The position numbers and the translations under genes were made by a program. From contig NZ_BMXV01000002.1 of assembly GCF_014651935.1 (NCBI RefSeq), positions 372,001-436,000 on the forward strand: a stretch of 64,000 nucleotides of DNA, given 5' to 3'. Origin of the DNA: Marinobacter zhanjiangensis. GTDB lineage: Bacteria; Pseudomonadota; Gammaproteobacteria; Pseudomonadales; Oleiphilaceae. Of this stretch, positions 14,736-22,834 are shown piece by piece. Positions within the stretch are counted from its first letter, which is position 1; every line of letters begins with the position of its first letter. The notes below the pieces were generated by a model. That model had not been told where the DNA came from and made no database searches. It worked only from the letters and a program-made list of their open reading frames with translations.

Positions 14736-17221
14736 TGTCTGTCAGAAAATCCATCGGTTCGGTGGCGCGGGACTGGCGCCAGCGGGATGTCAAAGTAGTG
14801 CTCAGTGCCCTGGTGATTGCCGTTGCAACGGTTGCCATTATCGCGCTGTTTGCCAGCCAGCTGCAGCGCACGCTGATCACGTCTGCCAGTTCATTCCTGG
14901 CGGGGGATCGCCAGCTGGAAGCGGAGCACGGTGAGCCAATCCCCGCCGAATGGCGCCAGGAGGCCCGTTCCCGGGGGTTGGGAACCGCCAGGATGGTGGA
15001 GTTTTCCACCATGCTCAGCGGCGGCAACCGCTTTCAGCTGGTCTCCATCAAGGCAGTCAGTGATGCCTACCCGCTGCGAGGCCAGGTTGAAGTCCAGAAG
15101 ACGGCCGATGGAGAGCGGCAACAACTGGAGAGCGGGCCGGGCCCGGGCGAGGTCTGGGTGAATCCACGGCTGATGCGCCTGCTGGAGCTGGAAGTGGGTG
15201 ACAGCGTCGAGGTTGGCAACCTCACCCTGACCGTATCCGGGCTGTTGCTGCGGGAGCCGGACGGTGGTTTCAACATGAGTGCTCTGGCACCCCGCGTGAT
15301 GATGCACGCGGACGACGTGCCGGCCACTGGCGTGATCCAGGAAGGCAGCCGGGTGGAGTACGTTAACCTGTTCGCCGGTGATGAGTCGGCGCTGGAAGGC
15401 TATTACCAGTGGCTACAGCCCCGTCTCGGGCCCTCCCACGAATGGGAGAGCATCCGGGACGGTGCCACCTTGTCTGACTCGCTGGAACGCGCTGAGCGAT
15501 TCCTGCTGCTCGGGGGCAGTATCGCGGTCCTGCTGGCGTCGGTCGCCGTGGCGGTGGCCAGCCGGCAGTATGCTGTGGGCCAGCGCGACACGGTCGCGCT
15601 ATTGAAAACCCTGGGGCTTCCGGGGCGGCACATTGGCCGCATGTACCTGGGGCGGCTGCTGGTCTGGGGCATAGTTGGCACGCTCGGAGGCCTGCTGGTG
15701 GCGCTGCCGGTGTATGCTTTCCTCAACAACCTGATGGCCAGGGTGCTTGAGCAGGATGTGCCCTTTACCGTGGATGTACCGGCCCTGGCGCCGGCACTGG
15801 CCACGGCCGTGGTGTCGCTGTTTGCCTTCGCCTATCCGCCCATCCGCCGCTTGCGGCATGTGCCCGCCATGCGGGTGTTGCGGAGTCAGCCGGGTGAGTC
15901 CGATGGTCGGGCCTGGGTGGACATTGCCATCGCCGTGGTCGCCATTTTCGGTCTGGTCTGGCTATACGCCCGCGAGGTCATGCTGGTGTTGTCGCTGATC
16001 GGCGGGCTGGTGGCTTTGTTGGGCATCCTGGCCCTGTTGGGCTGGGTGATGGTCATGAGTCTGCGCCGGGTAAAAGGAGGCGGCAATGCCTGGCGGCTGG
16101 CGCTGGTGGGACTTTATCGCCATCGTCGCTCGACCCTGGCCCAGATCGCCGTGTTCGCCATGACGCTGATGCTGGCCAGTACCCTGATTCTGGTGCGCTC
16201 TTCGCTGCTGGCGGACTGGCAGGCGCAGTTGCCGGAACAGACTCCCAACCATTTCCTGATCAATATTGCCCCGGACGCCGTGGATGAGGTGGAGTCGTTC
16301 TGGGGAGAACGGGGCCAGGAGCTGGACACCCTGTATCCCATGGTCCGGGGCCGCCTCACGGAAATCAATGGCGAGCCCGTGCGCCAGGTGGTAAGCAAGG
16401 ATGACAGCGTCAACGCCCTCAACCGCGAGCTGAACCTGACGTGGATGGATGAAATGCCGGAGGACAACCGGGTTGTGGAAGGTGCCTGGCGCAATGACCA
16501 GCAAACAGACGGTGTCTCGGTAGAGGCGGAACTCGCATCGGAGCTGGGTGTGGAAGTGGGCGATGTGCTGGGCTTTACGGTGGGATCGGAAACCATCGCC
16601 GAGCCCATCACCAGCATCCGCACCGTGCAGTGGGAGAGCATGAAGCCCAACTTCTATATGGCATTCCCGCCCGGGGGCGCTCTGGAGGGTCTGCCAGCTA
16701 CCTGGATAACAAGCTTCTACCTGCCACCGTCGCAGAAGTCAGCCCTGAACGACTTTACCCGGCAGTTCCCGACGGTGTCCCTGCTGGAGGTGGACCATAT
16801 CATCGAACGTATACAGCAGATCGTGCGGCAGGTAACCCAGGCCATCGAGGCCATACTGGCGCTGATCCTGGCGGCCTCGCTGGTGGTGATGGCTGCGGTG
16901 GTCAGTGCCACTCTGCAGGACCGTCAGCGGGAGGGCGCGCTGCTCCGTACCCTCGGCGGGCGACAGTCGTTGCTGGTTCGCAGCACCATGCTGGAATTTG
17001 GTCTCGCCGGTCTGTTCGCGGGCATCCTGGGGGTGATGGCGGCCGAAACCGCGGTATGGGCCCTGCAGTACCGGATGTTCGGCGGTGACTTTCGCTGGCA
17101 CTGGCAGGTGGCGCTGCCAATCCCCCTGATCAGCGCCGTGGTGCTGGCAATCCTGGGGCGTTGGCAACTACGGCCGGTGCTGCAGGTCAGCCCGATGTTG
17201 TTGCTGCGGCGGCTGGAGTAA
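14735..17221 (+). CDS. ybbP: FtsX-like permease, YbbP-like
   Basis: Large inner-membrane permease (828 aa) paired with the preceding ATPase. After an N-terminal anchor helix (about 27-47) comes a periplasmic domain, then two FtsX/MacB-type core domains: one around 255-365 with three helices, and one at the C-terminus (about 705-828), with additional helices near 400-440 and 475-490 and a second periplasmic domain between. This is the size and layout of YbbP. The substrate of the YbbA-YbbP pair is not settled; the link with tesA suggests lipid or lysophospholipid handling, by inference from the conserved neighbourhood only. Confidence 0.9.
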   Translation: MSVRKSIGSVARDWRQRDVKVVLSALVIAVATVAIIALFASQLQRTLITSASSFLAGDRQLEAEHGEPIPAEWRQEARSRGLGTARMVEFSTMLSGGNRFQLVSIKAVSDAYPLRGQVEVQKTADGERQQLESGPGPGEVWVNPRLMRLLELEVGDSVEVGNLTLTVSGLLLREPDGGFNMSALAPRVMMHADDVPATGVIQEGSRVEYVNLFAGDESALEGYYQWLQPRLGPSHEWESIRDGATLSDSLERAERFLLLGGSIAVLLASVAVAVASRQYAVGQRDTVALLKTLGLPGRHIGRMYLGRLLVWGIVGTLGGLLVALPVYAFLNNLMARVLEQDVPFTVDVPALAPALATAVVSLFAFAYPPIRRLRHVPAMRVLRSQPGESDGRAWVDIAIAVVAIFGLVWLYAREVMLVLSLIGGLVALLGILALLGWVMVMSLRRVKGGGNAWRLALVGLYRHRRSTLAQIAVFAMTLMLASTLILVRSSLLADWQAQLPEQTPNHFLINIAPDAVDEVESFWGERGQELDTLYPMVRGRLTEINGEPVRQVVSKDDSVNALNRELNLTWMDEMPEDNRVVEGAWRNDQQTDGVSVEAELASELGVEVGDVLGFTVGSETIAEPITSIRTVQWESMKPNFYMAFPPGGALEGLPATWITSFYLPPSQKSALNDFTRQFPTVSLLEVDHIIERIQQIVRQVTQAIEAILALILAASLVVMAAVVSATLQDRQREGALLRTLGGRQSLLVRSTMLEFGLAGLFAGILGVMAAETAVWALQYRMFGGDFRWHWQVALPIPLISAVVLAILGRWQLRPVLQVSPMLLLRRLE

Positions 17222-17223
17222 CA

Positions 17224-17288
17224 GTGTCCCGTCTGTCGAATTCGTTAGTCTACTGCGTGACGGGACACCAGGGGCGCGTGTGCGCCCC
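17224..17288. repeat. Paired inverted repeats between convergent genes
   Basis: GTGTCCCGTC (17224-17233) and its perfect complement (17259-17268) are followed by a second hairpin GGGGCGC-gtgt-GCGCCCC (17271-17288). They fill nearly all the 70 bp between the stops of the permease and the solute-binding protein, and probably act as a two-way transcription block. Neither has a clear T tract. Confidence 0.55.
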
Positions 17289-17291
17289 CGG

Positions 17292-18086
17292 TCAGCGGTA
17301 CTGGTCGAGAATTTCGTCCAGTTCCCCGCTGGCCTTCATCTCCGCCAGCTGCTCATTGAACGTCTCCGCGAATGAGGACCAGTCAGGTCGCACCATGAGA
17401 CGGTAGCCGAACTCGCTGATGGCCTGGTCGCTGTGCCGGAATTGGCCCTGCCAGTCGTTCTGCCGAATGATCCACTGACCGACGAGCAGGTCGGCCACCC
17501 CCGCGTCGATGCCCCGGCCATGGAGAAGAAACGTGAAGATATCCCGATCCTCGGACACTTCGTACCGTTTCAGGGTGCCGTTTTTGAACAGCGGTTCCAG
17601 CTGAGGGTACTGGTACCCCAGTGGCGTTACCAGCGTGACGTCGCTCAGCTTGTCCAGACCCTGAAACCGGAAGTCTGAATCCCTGGTGGTAAAAAATACC
17701 TCGCGCACGGGCACGATGGCGTCCGTGAACACGAACTTCTCGGGATTCTCCGTCCATTCGCGGGCCCGGGGGGTGGCATCGATATGGCCCTCCAGGAGCA
17801 GACTGTCGACCCGTTTACGGGGAATCTCCAGGGCTTCCACCCGGTAGCCCATGCGCTCTGCGATACGGGTGACGACATCGTAGGCGATGCCGCTGTATTC
17901 GCGATCCGGACTGACGATCAGGTAGGGTGGGTAGCCGCCGGTTGACACGTTCAGCCGTAGTACAGGTGCCTGACTGTCTGCCCCGTCATCGGCCTTCTGG
18001 CTGGCTGGTTCGGCGGACGCTGCAGTGGTGCACAGCAGAGAGAATGCGGTGGCGGCAAGCCAGCGTTGCAAAAAAGGTCGGCACAT
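17292..18086 (-). CDS. Periplasmic solute-binding protein, family 3
   Basis: Secreted amino-acid-type binding protein (264 aa). A signal peptide (RPFLQRWLAATAFSLL ... ASA) precedes a bacterial extracellular solute-binding family 3 fold with the usual landmarks: PPYLIVSPDREYSGIAYDVV, a hinge region and GIDAGVADLLVGQ. There are no adjacent ABC permease or ATPase genes, so it may be an orphan binding protein or a sensor-like protein; many such orphans occur in Marinobacter and Pseudomonas. An ATG at 18086 is preferred; a TTG three codons earlier (18095) is possible. No strong ribosome site is visible at either. Confidence 0.8.
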   Translation of the reverse strand: MCRPFLQRWLAATAFSLLCTTAASAEPASQKADDGADSQAPVLRLNVSTGGYPPYLIVSPDREYSGIAYDVVTRIAERMGYRVEALEIPRKRVDSLLLEGHIDATPRAREWTENPEKFVFTDAIVPVREVFFTTRDSDFRFQGLDKLSDVTLVTPLGYQYPQLEPLFKNGTLKRYEVSEDRDIFTFLLHGRGIDAGVADLLVGQWIIRQNDWQGQFRHSDQAISEFGYRLMVRPDWSSFAETFNEQLAEMKASGELDEILDQYR

Positions 18087-18310
18087 AGGCGGCAAATACC
18101 CTGTGGAGGCCAGTATTCCCTACGAGGGGAACCGTTTCCTCGTTGTGGTCTGACATCCGTGCCCGGAGTTCTGACTGAGTGCGTCCGTACAAACAATCGA
18201 TGGTTGCAGGCTTCTGGTCGGGTATTGACGCGGAACCTGACCTTTGCGCGAAAGGGGCAATTGTTGCCGCTTTCGCTGTGCGGATCAAGGTCAGGAACGG
18301 GTTGGCAATG

Positions 18311-19495
18311 CTATCCCCAGGCTTTTTTGAGTATTTCCTGGATATCTTTCAGCGATGCCTCCCGGGGATTGTAGATGATGGAACCATCATCCAGTGCCTG
18401 CCGGGCAATCTGGTCAAGCTGACCCTCCTGTACCTTGCCGGTTTCCCGCAGGGTTCGCGGCAATTCGCAGTGATGGTGCAGCTCGTCCCTCAGGTGCCGG
18501 ATCGCCGAAATGGTGGCTTCGGCACGGCGGGAGGCAGGAGTGGCAGTCCAGACCTCTGGGCCTTCCAGGAACAGCAACAGCTCGGACAGGGGCTCGCGAA
18601 TCTCCTCCAGGTTGTATTCCAGCACATAGGGCAGGTACAGGCTCATGCACAGGCCGTGGGGCAGGTGGGTGAGGGCCCCGGTGGCGTGGCCGAGGGCGTG
18701 GACCAGCCCGACCATGGAATTGGAAAAGGCTATGCCGGCCATGGTGGAGGCTTCCGCCAGGTCCAGGCGACCCTGTTCGTCTCCGGGGTTGTCCATCACC
18801 TTCATCAGGGATTGGCCGATCTTTTTCACCGCAGCGGTCGCGTAGGCGTCGCTTAGCGGATTCTTGGACAGGCAGGTGTAGGCCTCGGTGGCATGGGTCA
18901 GCGCATCCATGGCGGTGGCTGCCGTGATGTGTGGCGGCAGCGTGAGCGTCATACGCGGGTCGATAATGGCCGCGTTGGGCAGCAGGAATGACGACGTGAA
19001 CGGCAGCTTTACGGAGCGCTCCCGGTCCGCGATGACCGCCACCGAGGTCACCTCTGAACCGGTGCCCGCCGTGGTGGGGATGACAAAGAACGGCCGCAGG
19101 GGGCGGGTCAGCACGCCGGCACCACTGTACGCGGCTATATCATCGCCGCCTTCCGAAACCAGGATGTTGACTGCCTTGGCGGTGTCAATGGAAGATCCGC
19201 CACCAATGGCAATCAGGGCGTCGCATTGCTGCTGACGGTAGAGATTGGCGATGTCACGGACAATGGTAGTTGAGGAATCTGGCGGAACCTCGTCATAGAT
19301 GGCCGCAATGGTGACCTCGCTTTCCTGGCAGGCACTGATCACCGGATCCAGCAGGCCGGCCGCCCGCACACCCTGATCGGTGACGATCATTGGCCGGGTG
19401 GATTCGATGGCGGTCAGCTCGTAGGGCAAGTGTTCCAGGGCGGCATGGCCAGCAATGACCTTGACCGGACAGAAGAACTCGTAATAGCGGCTCAT
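18311..19495 (-). CDS. Iron-containing (type III) alcohol dehydrogenase
   Basis: NAD(P)-dependent group III alcohol dehydrogenase (394 aa). The nucleotide-binding GGGSSIDTAKAV segment and the metal-binding region MDALTHATEAYTC and GLVHALGHATGAL (Asp and His ligands) are intact. The alcohol it uses is unknown; members cover short to long chains, and in oil- and wax-ester-using marine bacteria long-chain alcohols are plausible. Its ATG overlaps the stop of the upstream gene (ATGA at 19492-19495), so it is translationally coupled to the SCP2-like protein. Confidence 0.9.
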   Translation of the reverse strand: MSRYYEFFCPVKVIAGHAALEHLPYELTAIESTRPMIVTDQGVRAAGLLDPVISACQESEVTIAAIYDEVPPDSSTTIVRDIANLYRQQQCDALIAIGGGSSIDTAKAVNILVSEGGDDIAAYSGAGVLTRPLRPFFVIPTTAGTGSEVTSVAVIADRERSVKLPFTSSFLLPNAAIIDPRMTLTLPPHITAATAMDALTHATEAYTCLSKNPLSDAYATAAVKKIGQSLMKVMDNPGDEQGRLDLAEASTMAGIAFSNSMVGLVHALGHATGALTHLPHGLCMSLYLPYVLEYNLEEIREPLSELLLFLEGPEVWTATPASRRAEATISAIRHLRDELHHHCELPRTLRETGKVQEGQLDQIARQALDDGSIIYNPREASLKDIQEILKKAWG

Positions 19496-20052
19496 ATCGG
19501 TAGTGCCTCCTTTCTCAGGTCGCGGAGCATGCTGAAGGCAACGCGACGGTAGACGCCAATGGCACCGGGCACCTTCTGCAGCAATCCCAGATCATCCGGG
19601 TATTCTTTCACTGCCCGGCTGGCGATCAGCCGGGGCAGGATGATGGACTCCATCCGGTCAAGAACCCGTGTCATGCGTACAGCGAGGCTGATATCACCGT
19701 CCACCACCATACGGTCGTTGGCGAAGGCCTCGGTGGTCTTCTCCTGGAACGACAGCACCAGGAAGGCGTGGGCCATGTGCTTGAAGCGTATGGACAGATC
19801 CACCTCGCCGTCATAGTTGGGCCCCAGGTAGCGCAACCGGCCTTCGCCGGTGTGCTCGAGCACCAGTGAAGGGCCGGATGGCAACACCATCATCTGAAAG
19901 ATGAGGCCGTTCGGCAGCAAACGGGCATCATCCATTACCTTCCGGTCCACCTGCGAAATGGCCTCCAGGGCGTGGCCCATGAACCGGAACATTGCCTGGA
20001 CATAATGTCGCCGCGCCCTGAGGCCGGCTGAGCGGGAGAGCTTTTCGAACAT
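19492..20052 (-). CDS. SCP2 sterol-binding-like protein
   Basis: Protein of 186 aa with weak but recognisable resemblance to SCP2/UbiT-type lipid-binding domains, mainly in ANDRMVVDGDISLAVRMTRVLDRME and the preceding DLSIRFKHM segment. Such domains hold hydrophobic ligands. No signal peptide or membrane helix is seen. It is the first gene of a two-gene operon with the iron alcohol dehydrogenase and overlaps it by 4 bp, which suggests that it presents or sequesters a lipid substrate for that enzyme; this is inference. The ATG at 20052 is only weakly supported by an upstream GGTACC. The 215-bp region upstream (20053-20267) has a possible TTGACT -35 on the minus strand but nothing firm. Confidence 0.6.
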   Translation of the reverse strand: MFEKLSRSAGLRARRHYVQAMFRFMGHALEAISQVDRKVMDDARLLPNGLIFQMMVLPSGPSLVLEHTGEGRLRYLGPNYDGEVDLSIRFKHMAHAFLVLSFQEKTTEAFANDRMVVDGDISLAVRMTRVLDRMESIILPRLIASRAVKEYPDDLGLLQKVPGAIGVYRRVAFSMLRDLRKEALPI

Positions 20053-20267
20053 GGGCGGTACCTGTGCAGAAGAAGAGGAGGAACCAACGGGAATACCGGA
20101 AGGAGTCCCCCAGACTTTTCAGAATAAGGTAATCTCCTTTTAGAGTGATTGGCCCGCCAAGTCAATGGGCGGCAACCAGGTCTGTTCCCCAGCGGTGAGG
20201 GTAAGAAGATTCTGCTGAGAACAGCTCCGGCAGGGCCCACGGCCCCACCGGACATTGTTTAGTGGCA

Positions 20268-21554
20268 TTACTGCAGGTTGGAGAGCTTGCGACGAGCCTC
20301 GTTGCCCAGCTCGCCCTCGGTTTTGGCCACTTCATTATAGTAGGCCGCTGCCTTGTTCCGATTGCCCCGCTGGGCGGCAATGTCGCCCAGGCGCAGGATG
20401 GCAATGGTCGTTGGCACCACTTGGGCAGACGCTTCCAGATCGGCCTGGGCCCCGTCGAGGTTACCGCCATCCAGGCGGTTCAGGCCCCGAAACAGGCGGT
20501 AGCTGAACATTTCCGGATATAGCTCCACGGCGCGGTCGAGGTCTTCCTTCGCTTGCCCGGGATTGTCCAGTGCATCCTGAATGCGCCCCCGTGTTGCATA
20601 GAACGCGGCTTCACGGGGTGCCATTTCGAGGGCCTCGTTCACCTTGGCAAGTGCTGTCTGGTAGTCCTCGTCGACAGCCAGTTTGATGGCTTCATCGTGC
20701 AGATCGTAGGCCGGCTGCAGGCGTTTGGCTTCCGCGATCATGCGCTGATATTTTTCCTGGCCACGATAGCCGCCATCGTATTTCGCGGCCAGCTTGCGGT
20801 TTGCATCGACCCGGGCCTGAGACGGCGGGTGCGTGGCAAACAGGCCTTGAATGAAGCCTGGATTCTGGCCCTCGGAAAGCCTGACAAAAATTTCCTGCAA
20901 TTCAGCCGCTGCCATCGGATCGTAGCCGGCTTCGACCATGTACTCGATACCATAGCGATCCGCTTCCAGCTCGTGGGACTGACTGTACTGGGCCAGGGCC
21001 ACCTGGCTGCCGACAGCGGCACCGCCCATGATCAGGCCACCCCACTCATTGTCACTCAGTGCCATGCCAAGGCCAGCCATGCCGGCGCTAAGCAGCATAC
21101 CCTGCTGCATACGCTGGACACTGTGGCGGGCGGCGGCGTGGACAATCTCGTGGCCAAGCACGGATGCCAGCTGCGCTTCGTTCTCCAGCTCGGTCAGCAG
21201 GCCCCGGTTGATGGCGATCTTGCCACCGGGCAGGGCCCAGGCATTGGGCACGCTGCTGTTCAGCACGGCGAACTCGTAGGGCAGATCGGGGCGATCACTG
21301 ACGGCCGCCAGCTTGTCGCCCACTTCCTGCACGTAATCGGTCAGTTCCGGGTCCAGATAGAAACGACCGCCCTGGGTCTGGATGGTGGGCTGGTAGTTTT
21401 CCTGCCCCATTTGCTGTTCCTGGCCCTCTCCGATCAGCGAGAGTTGTGATTCACCGGTCACCGGGTTGGTGGCACAGCCGCTGACCAGCGTCACCAGGGC
21501 GATGATTGTGAATACAAAGGCCGTCCTGGCTTTCATGAGATATTGTTGGATCAC
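20268..21554 (-). CDS. M48 metalloprotease lipoprotein with TPRs, BepA-like
   Basis: Periplasmic outer-membrane lipoprotein protease of the M48 family (428 aa). The signal peptide ends in the lipobox LVSGC (Cys27), the zinc motif is HEIVH (135-139), with a downstream ELEADRYGIEYM segment giving the third ligand. The C-terminal third consists of TPR-like helices, as in BepA, which degrades or assembles stalled outer-membrane proteins such as LptD. GTG at 21554 is favoured over the ATG six codons later because GGAGA lies 5 bp upstream of the GTG. It stands alone, divergent from the thioesterase pair. Confidence 0.9.
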   Translation of the reverse strand: MIQQYLMKARTAFVFTIIALVTLVSGCATNPVTGESQLSLIGEGQEQQMGQENYQPTIQTQGGRFYLDPELTDYVQEVGDKLAAVSDRPDLPYEFAVLNSSVPNAWALPGGKIAINRGLLTELENEAQLASVLGHEIVHAAARHSVQRMQQGMLLSAGMAGLGMALSDNEWGGLIMGGAAVGSQVALAQYSQSHELEADRYGIEYMVEAGYDPMAAAELQEIFVRLSEGQNPGFIQGLFATHPPSQARVDANRKLAAKYDGGYRGQEKYQRMIAEAKRLQPAYDLHDEAIKLAVDEDYQTALAKVNEALEMAPREAAFYATRGRIQDALDNPGQAKEDLDRAVELYPEMFSYRLFRGLNRLDGGNLDGAQADLEASAQVVPTTIAILRLGDIAAQRGNRNKAAAYYNEVAKTEGELGNEARRKLSNLQ

Positions 21555-21757
21555 TTGGGTCTCCTTGCCTGTTTACTTCTATTATTGACCTGTGAAAGGG
21601 TCCTGGCCGTGCATTTCCGGGCCCTGTGTGTGCCAGGGACATCAAGGAACGGTTCCCCGTCATGATAGCGGAAACTGTCGCCTTGGGCAGGCCCCATGTT
21701 CAGGGCGCTTGCGAAATGGGGTATGATCCGCGCGTTTTGCAGACCACAAGGATTGCT

Positions 21758-22240
21758 ATGACTGATGTTGTGACAGATAAAGTACTTGGGGATCGCGTGG
21801 AGCGGTTCATCAAAACCCTTAATCAGGCTCAGGAACTGGGGCTGACCGTGGTCGATGCTTCCAGTGGGCAGTTGACCCTTCAACTTCCGTACAGCGAAAA
21901 GATCATTGGCAACCCGGAAACCGGTGTTATTCATGGCGGCGCTATCACCACACTGATGGACACTACATCAGGCTCGGTAATGATCTGCGCCCTGGATGAT
22001 TTCGAGTTGTGCCCGACGCTGGACCTGCGGGTGGATTACATGCGGCCAGCGGAGCCGGGCAAGCCGGTCCATGCCCGCGCAGAAATCCGCAAGATGACCC
22101 GCAATATTGCGTTTACCCGCTGCGAAGCCTATCAGGATAATGGTGAAGTCATCGCCACCTGTGTCGGCACTTTCATGCGTATCGGCAAGGAAGCAACGCC
22201 GAAATCCTTTCGCGACATGATTACAGGAGCCAGGCAATGA
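21758..22240 (+). CDS. PaaI-type hotdog thioesterase (first of a pair)
   Basis: Single-hotdog acyl-CoA thioesterase (160 aa) of the PaaI/4HBT group. The active-site helix HGGAITTLMD and the strand-rich C-terminal half (PTLDLRVDYMRPAEPGKPVHARAEI) define the family. AAGGA sits 5 bp before the ATG at 21758; the frame opens earlier, but nothing supports that extension. It overlaps the next gene by 4 bp (ATGA), and both encode hotdogs, so they may form a heteromer or arise from a tandem duplication. Substrate unknown. Confidence 0.88.
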   Translation: MTDVVTDKVLGDRVERFIKTLNQAQELGLTVVDASSGQLTLQLPYSEKIIGNPETGVIHGGAITTLMDTTSGSVMICALDDFELCPTLDLRVDYMRPAEPGKPVHARAEIRKMTRNIAFTRCEAYQDNGEVIATCVGTFMRIGKEATPKSFRDMITGARQ

Positions 22241-22671
22241 ACATGGCAGAGGTGTTGCGGGAAACCCGGGAGACCGGTGACTTCGCCCCGCTACTGAAGA
22301 GCATTCCCTACGCCGGGTACATTGGCCTGAAATGCGAACGTTTTGGCGATGACCTGATCTTCCGCCTGCCCCGCAAGGACTCGAACCTCGGGAATCCACT
22401 GCTGCCGGCCATTCATGGTGGTGTCATTGGTGGCTTCATGGAAGTGTCCGCGGCGATCTACCTGATGATGTCCCAGGACACCTTCCGCATGCCCAGAATC
22501 GTCGACTTCTCCCTGGACTATCTGCGTGCCGGCCTTGACCGGGAAACCTACGCCGAGTGTCAACTCACCCGCCAGGGTAACCGGGTCGCCAATGTGACCA
22601 TTACGGCCTGGCAGAAATCCCGACGTGAGGCCATAGCTACGGCCCGGGCCCATTTTCTGCTGGACCGGTAA
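22237..22671 (+). CDS. PaaI-type hotdog thioesterase (second of a pair)
   Basis: Second single-hotdog thioesterase (144 aa), translationally coupled to the first. The active-site segment is HGGVIGGFME, with the acidic residue in a slightly different position from the upstream paralogue (HGGAITTLMD), so substrate preference may differ. The C-terminal strands (FSLDYLRAGLDRETYAECQLTRQGNRVANV) are typical. The two proteins share the fold but only modest identity, so duplication, if any, is old. The next gene, htpG, has its own promoter. Confidence 0.87.
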   Translation: MNMAEVLRETRETGDFAPLLKSIPYAGYIGLKCERFGDDLIFRLPRKDSNLGNPLLPAIHGGVIGGFMEVSAAIYLMMSQDTFRMPRIVDFSLDYLRAGLDRETYAECQLTRQGNRVANVTITAWQKSRREAIATARAHFLLDR

Positions 22672-22717
22672 AGTCGGCGCCTCCCGGTCCCTGGTGTCGC
22701 AGACAGCACACCGAGGG

Positions 22718-22745
22718 CTTGAAAAGCCTCGCGGGGCCCCCAACG
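22718..22745 (+). promoter_or_regulatory. Sigma32-type heat-shock promoter of htpG
   Basis: CTTGAAA (22718-22724) is followed after 13 bp by CCCCAACG (22738-22745), close to the sigma32 consensus CTTGAAA-N11-16-CCCCATNT. It lies 90 bp upstream of the htpG start, in the right orientation, and HtpG is a classical sigma32 target. Confidence 0.65.
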
Positions 22746-22834
22746 TTGAACTCACGTAATAAAACACCAGCACCGTGTCGTAATAACCGCGGTGCCACTT
22801 GTATTTGTGTGCCAATAGCAGGAGACACCCCACC

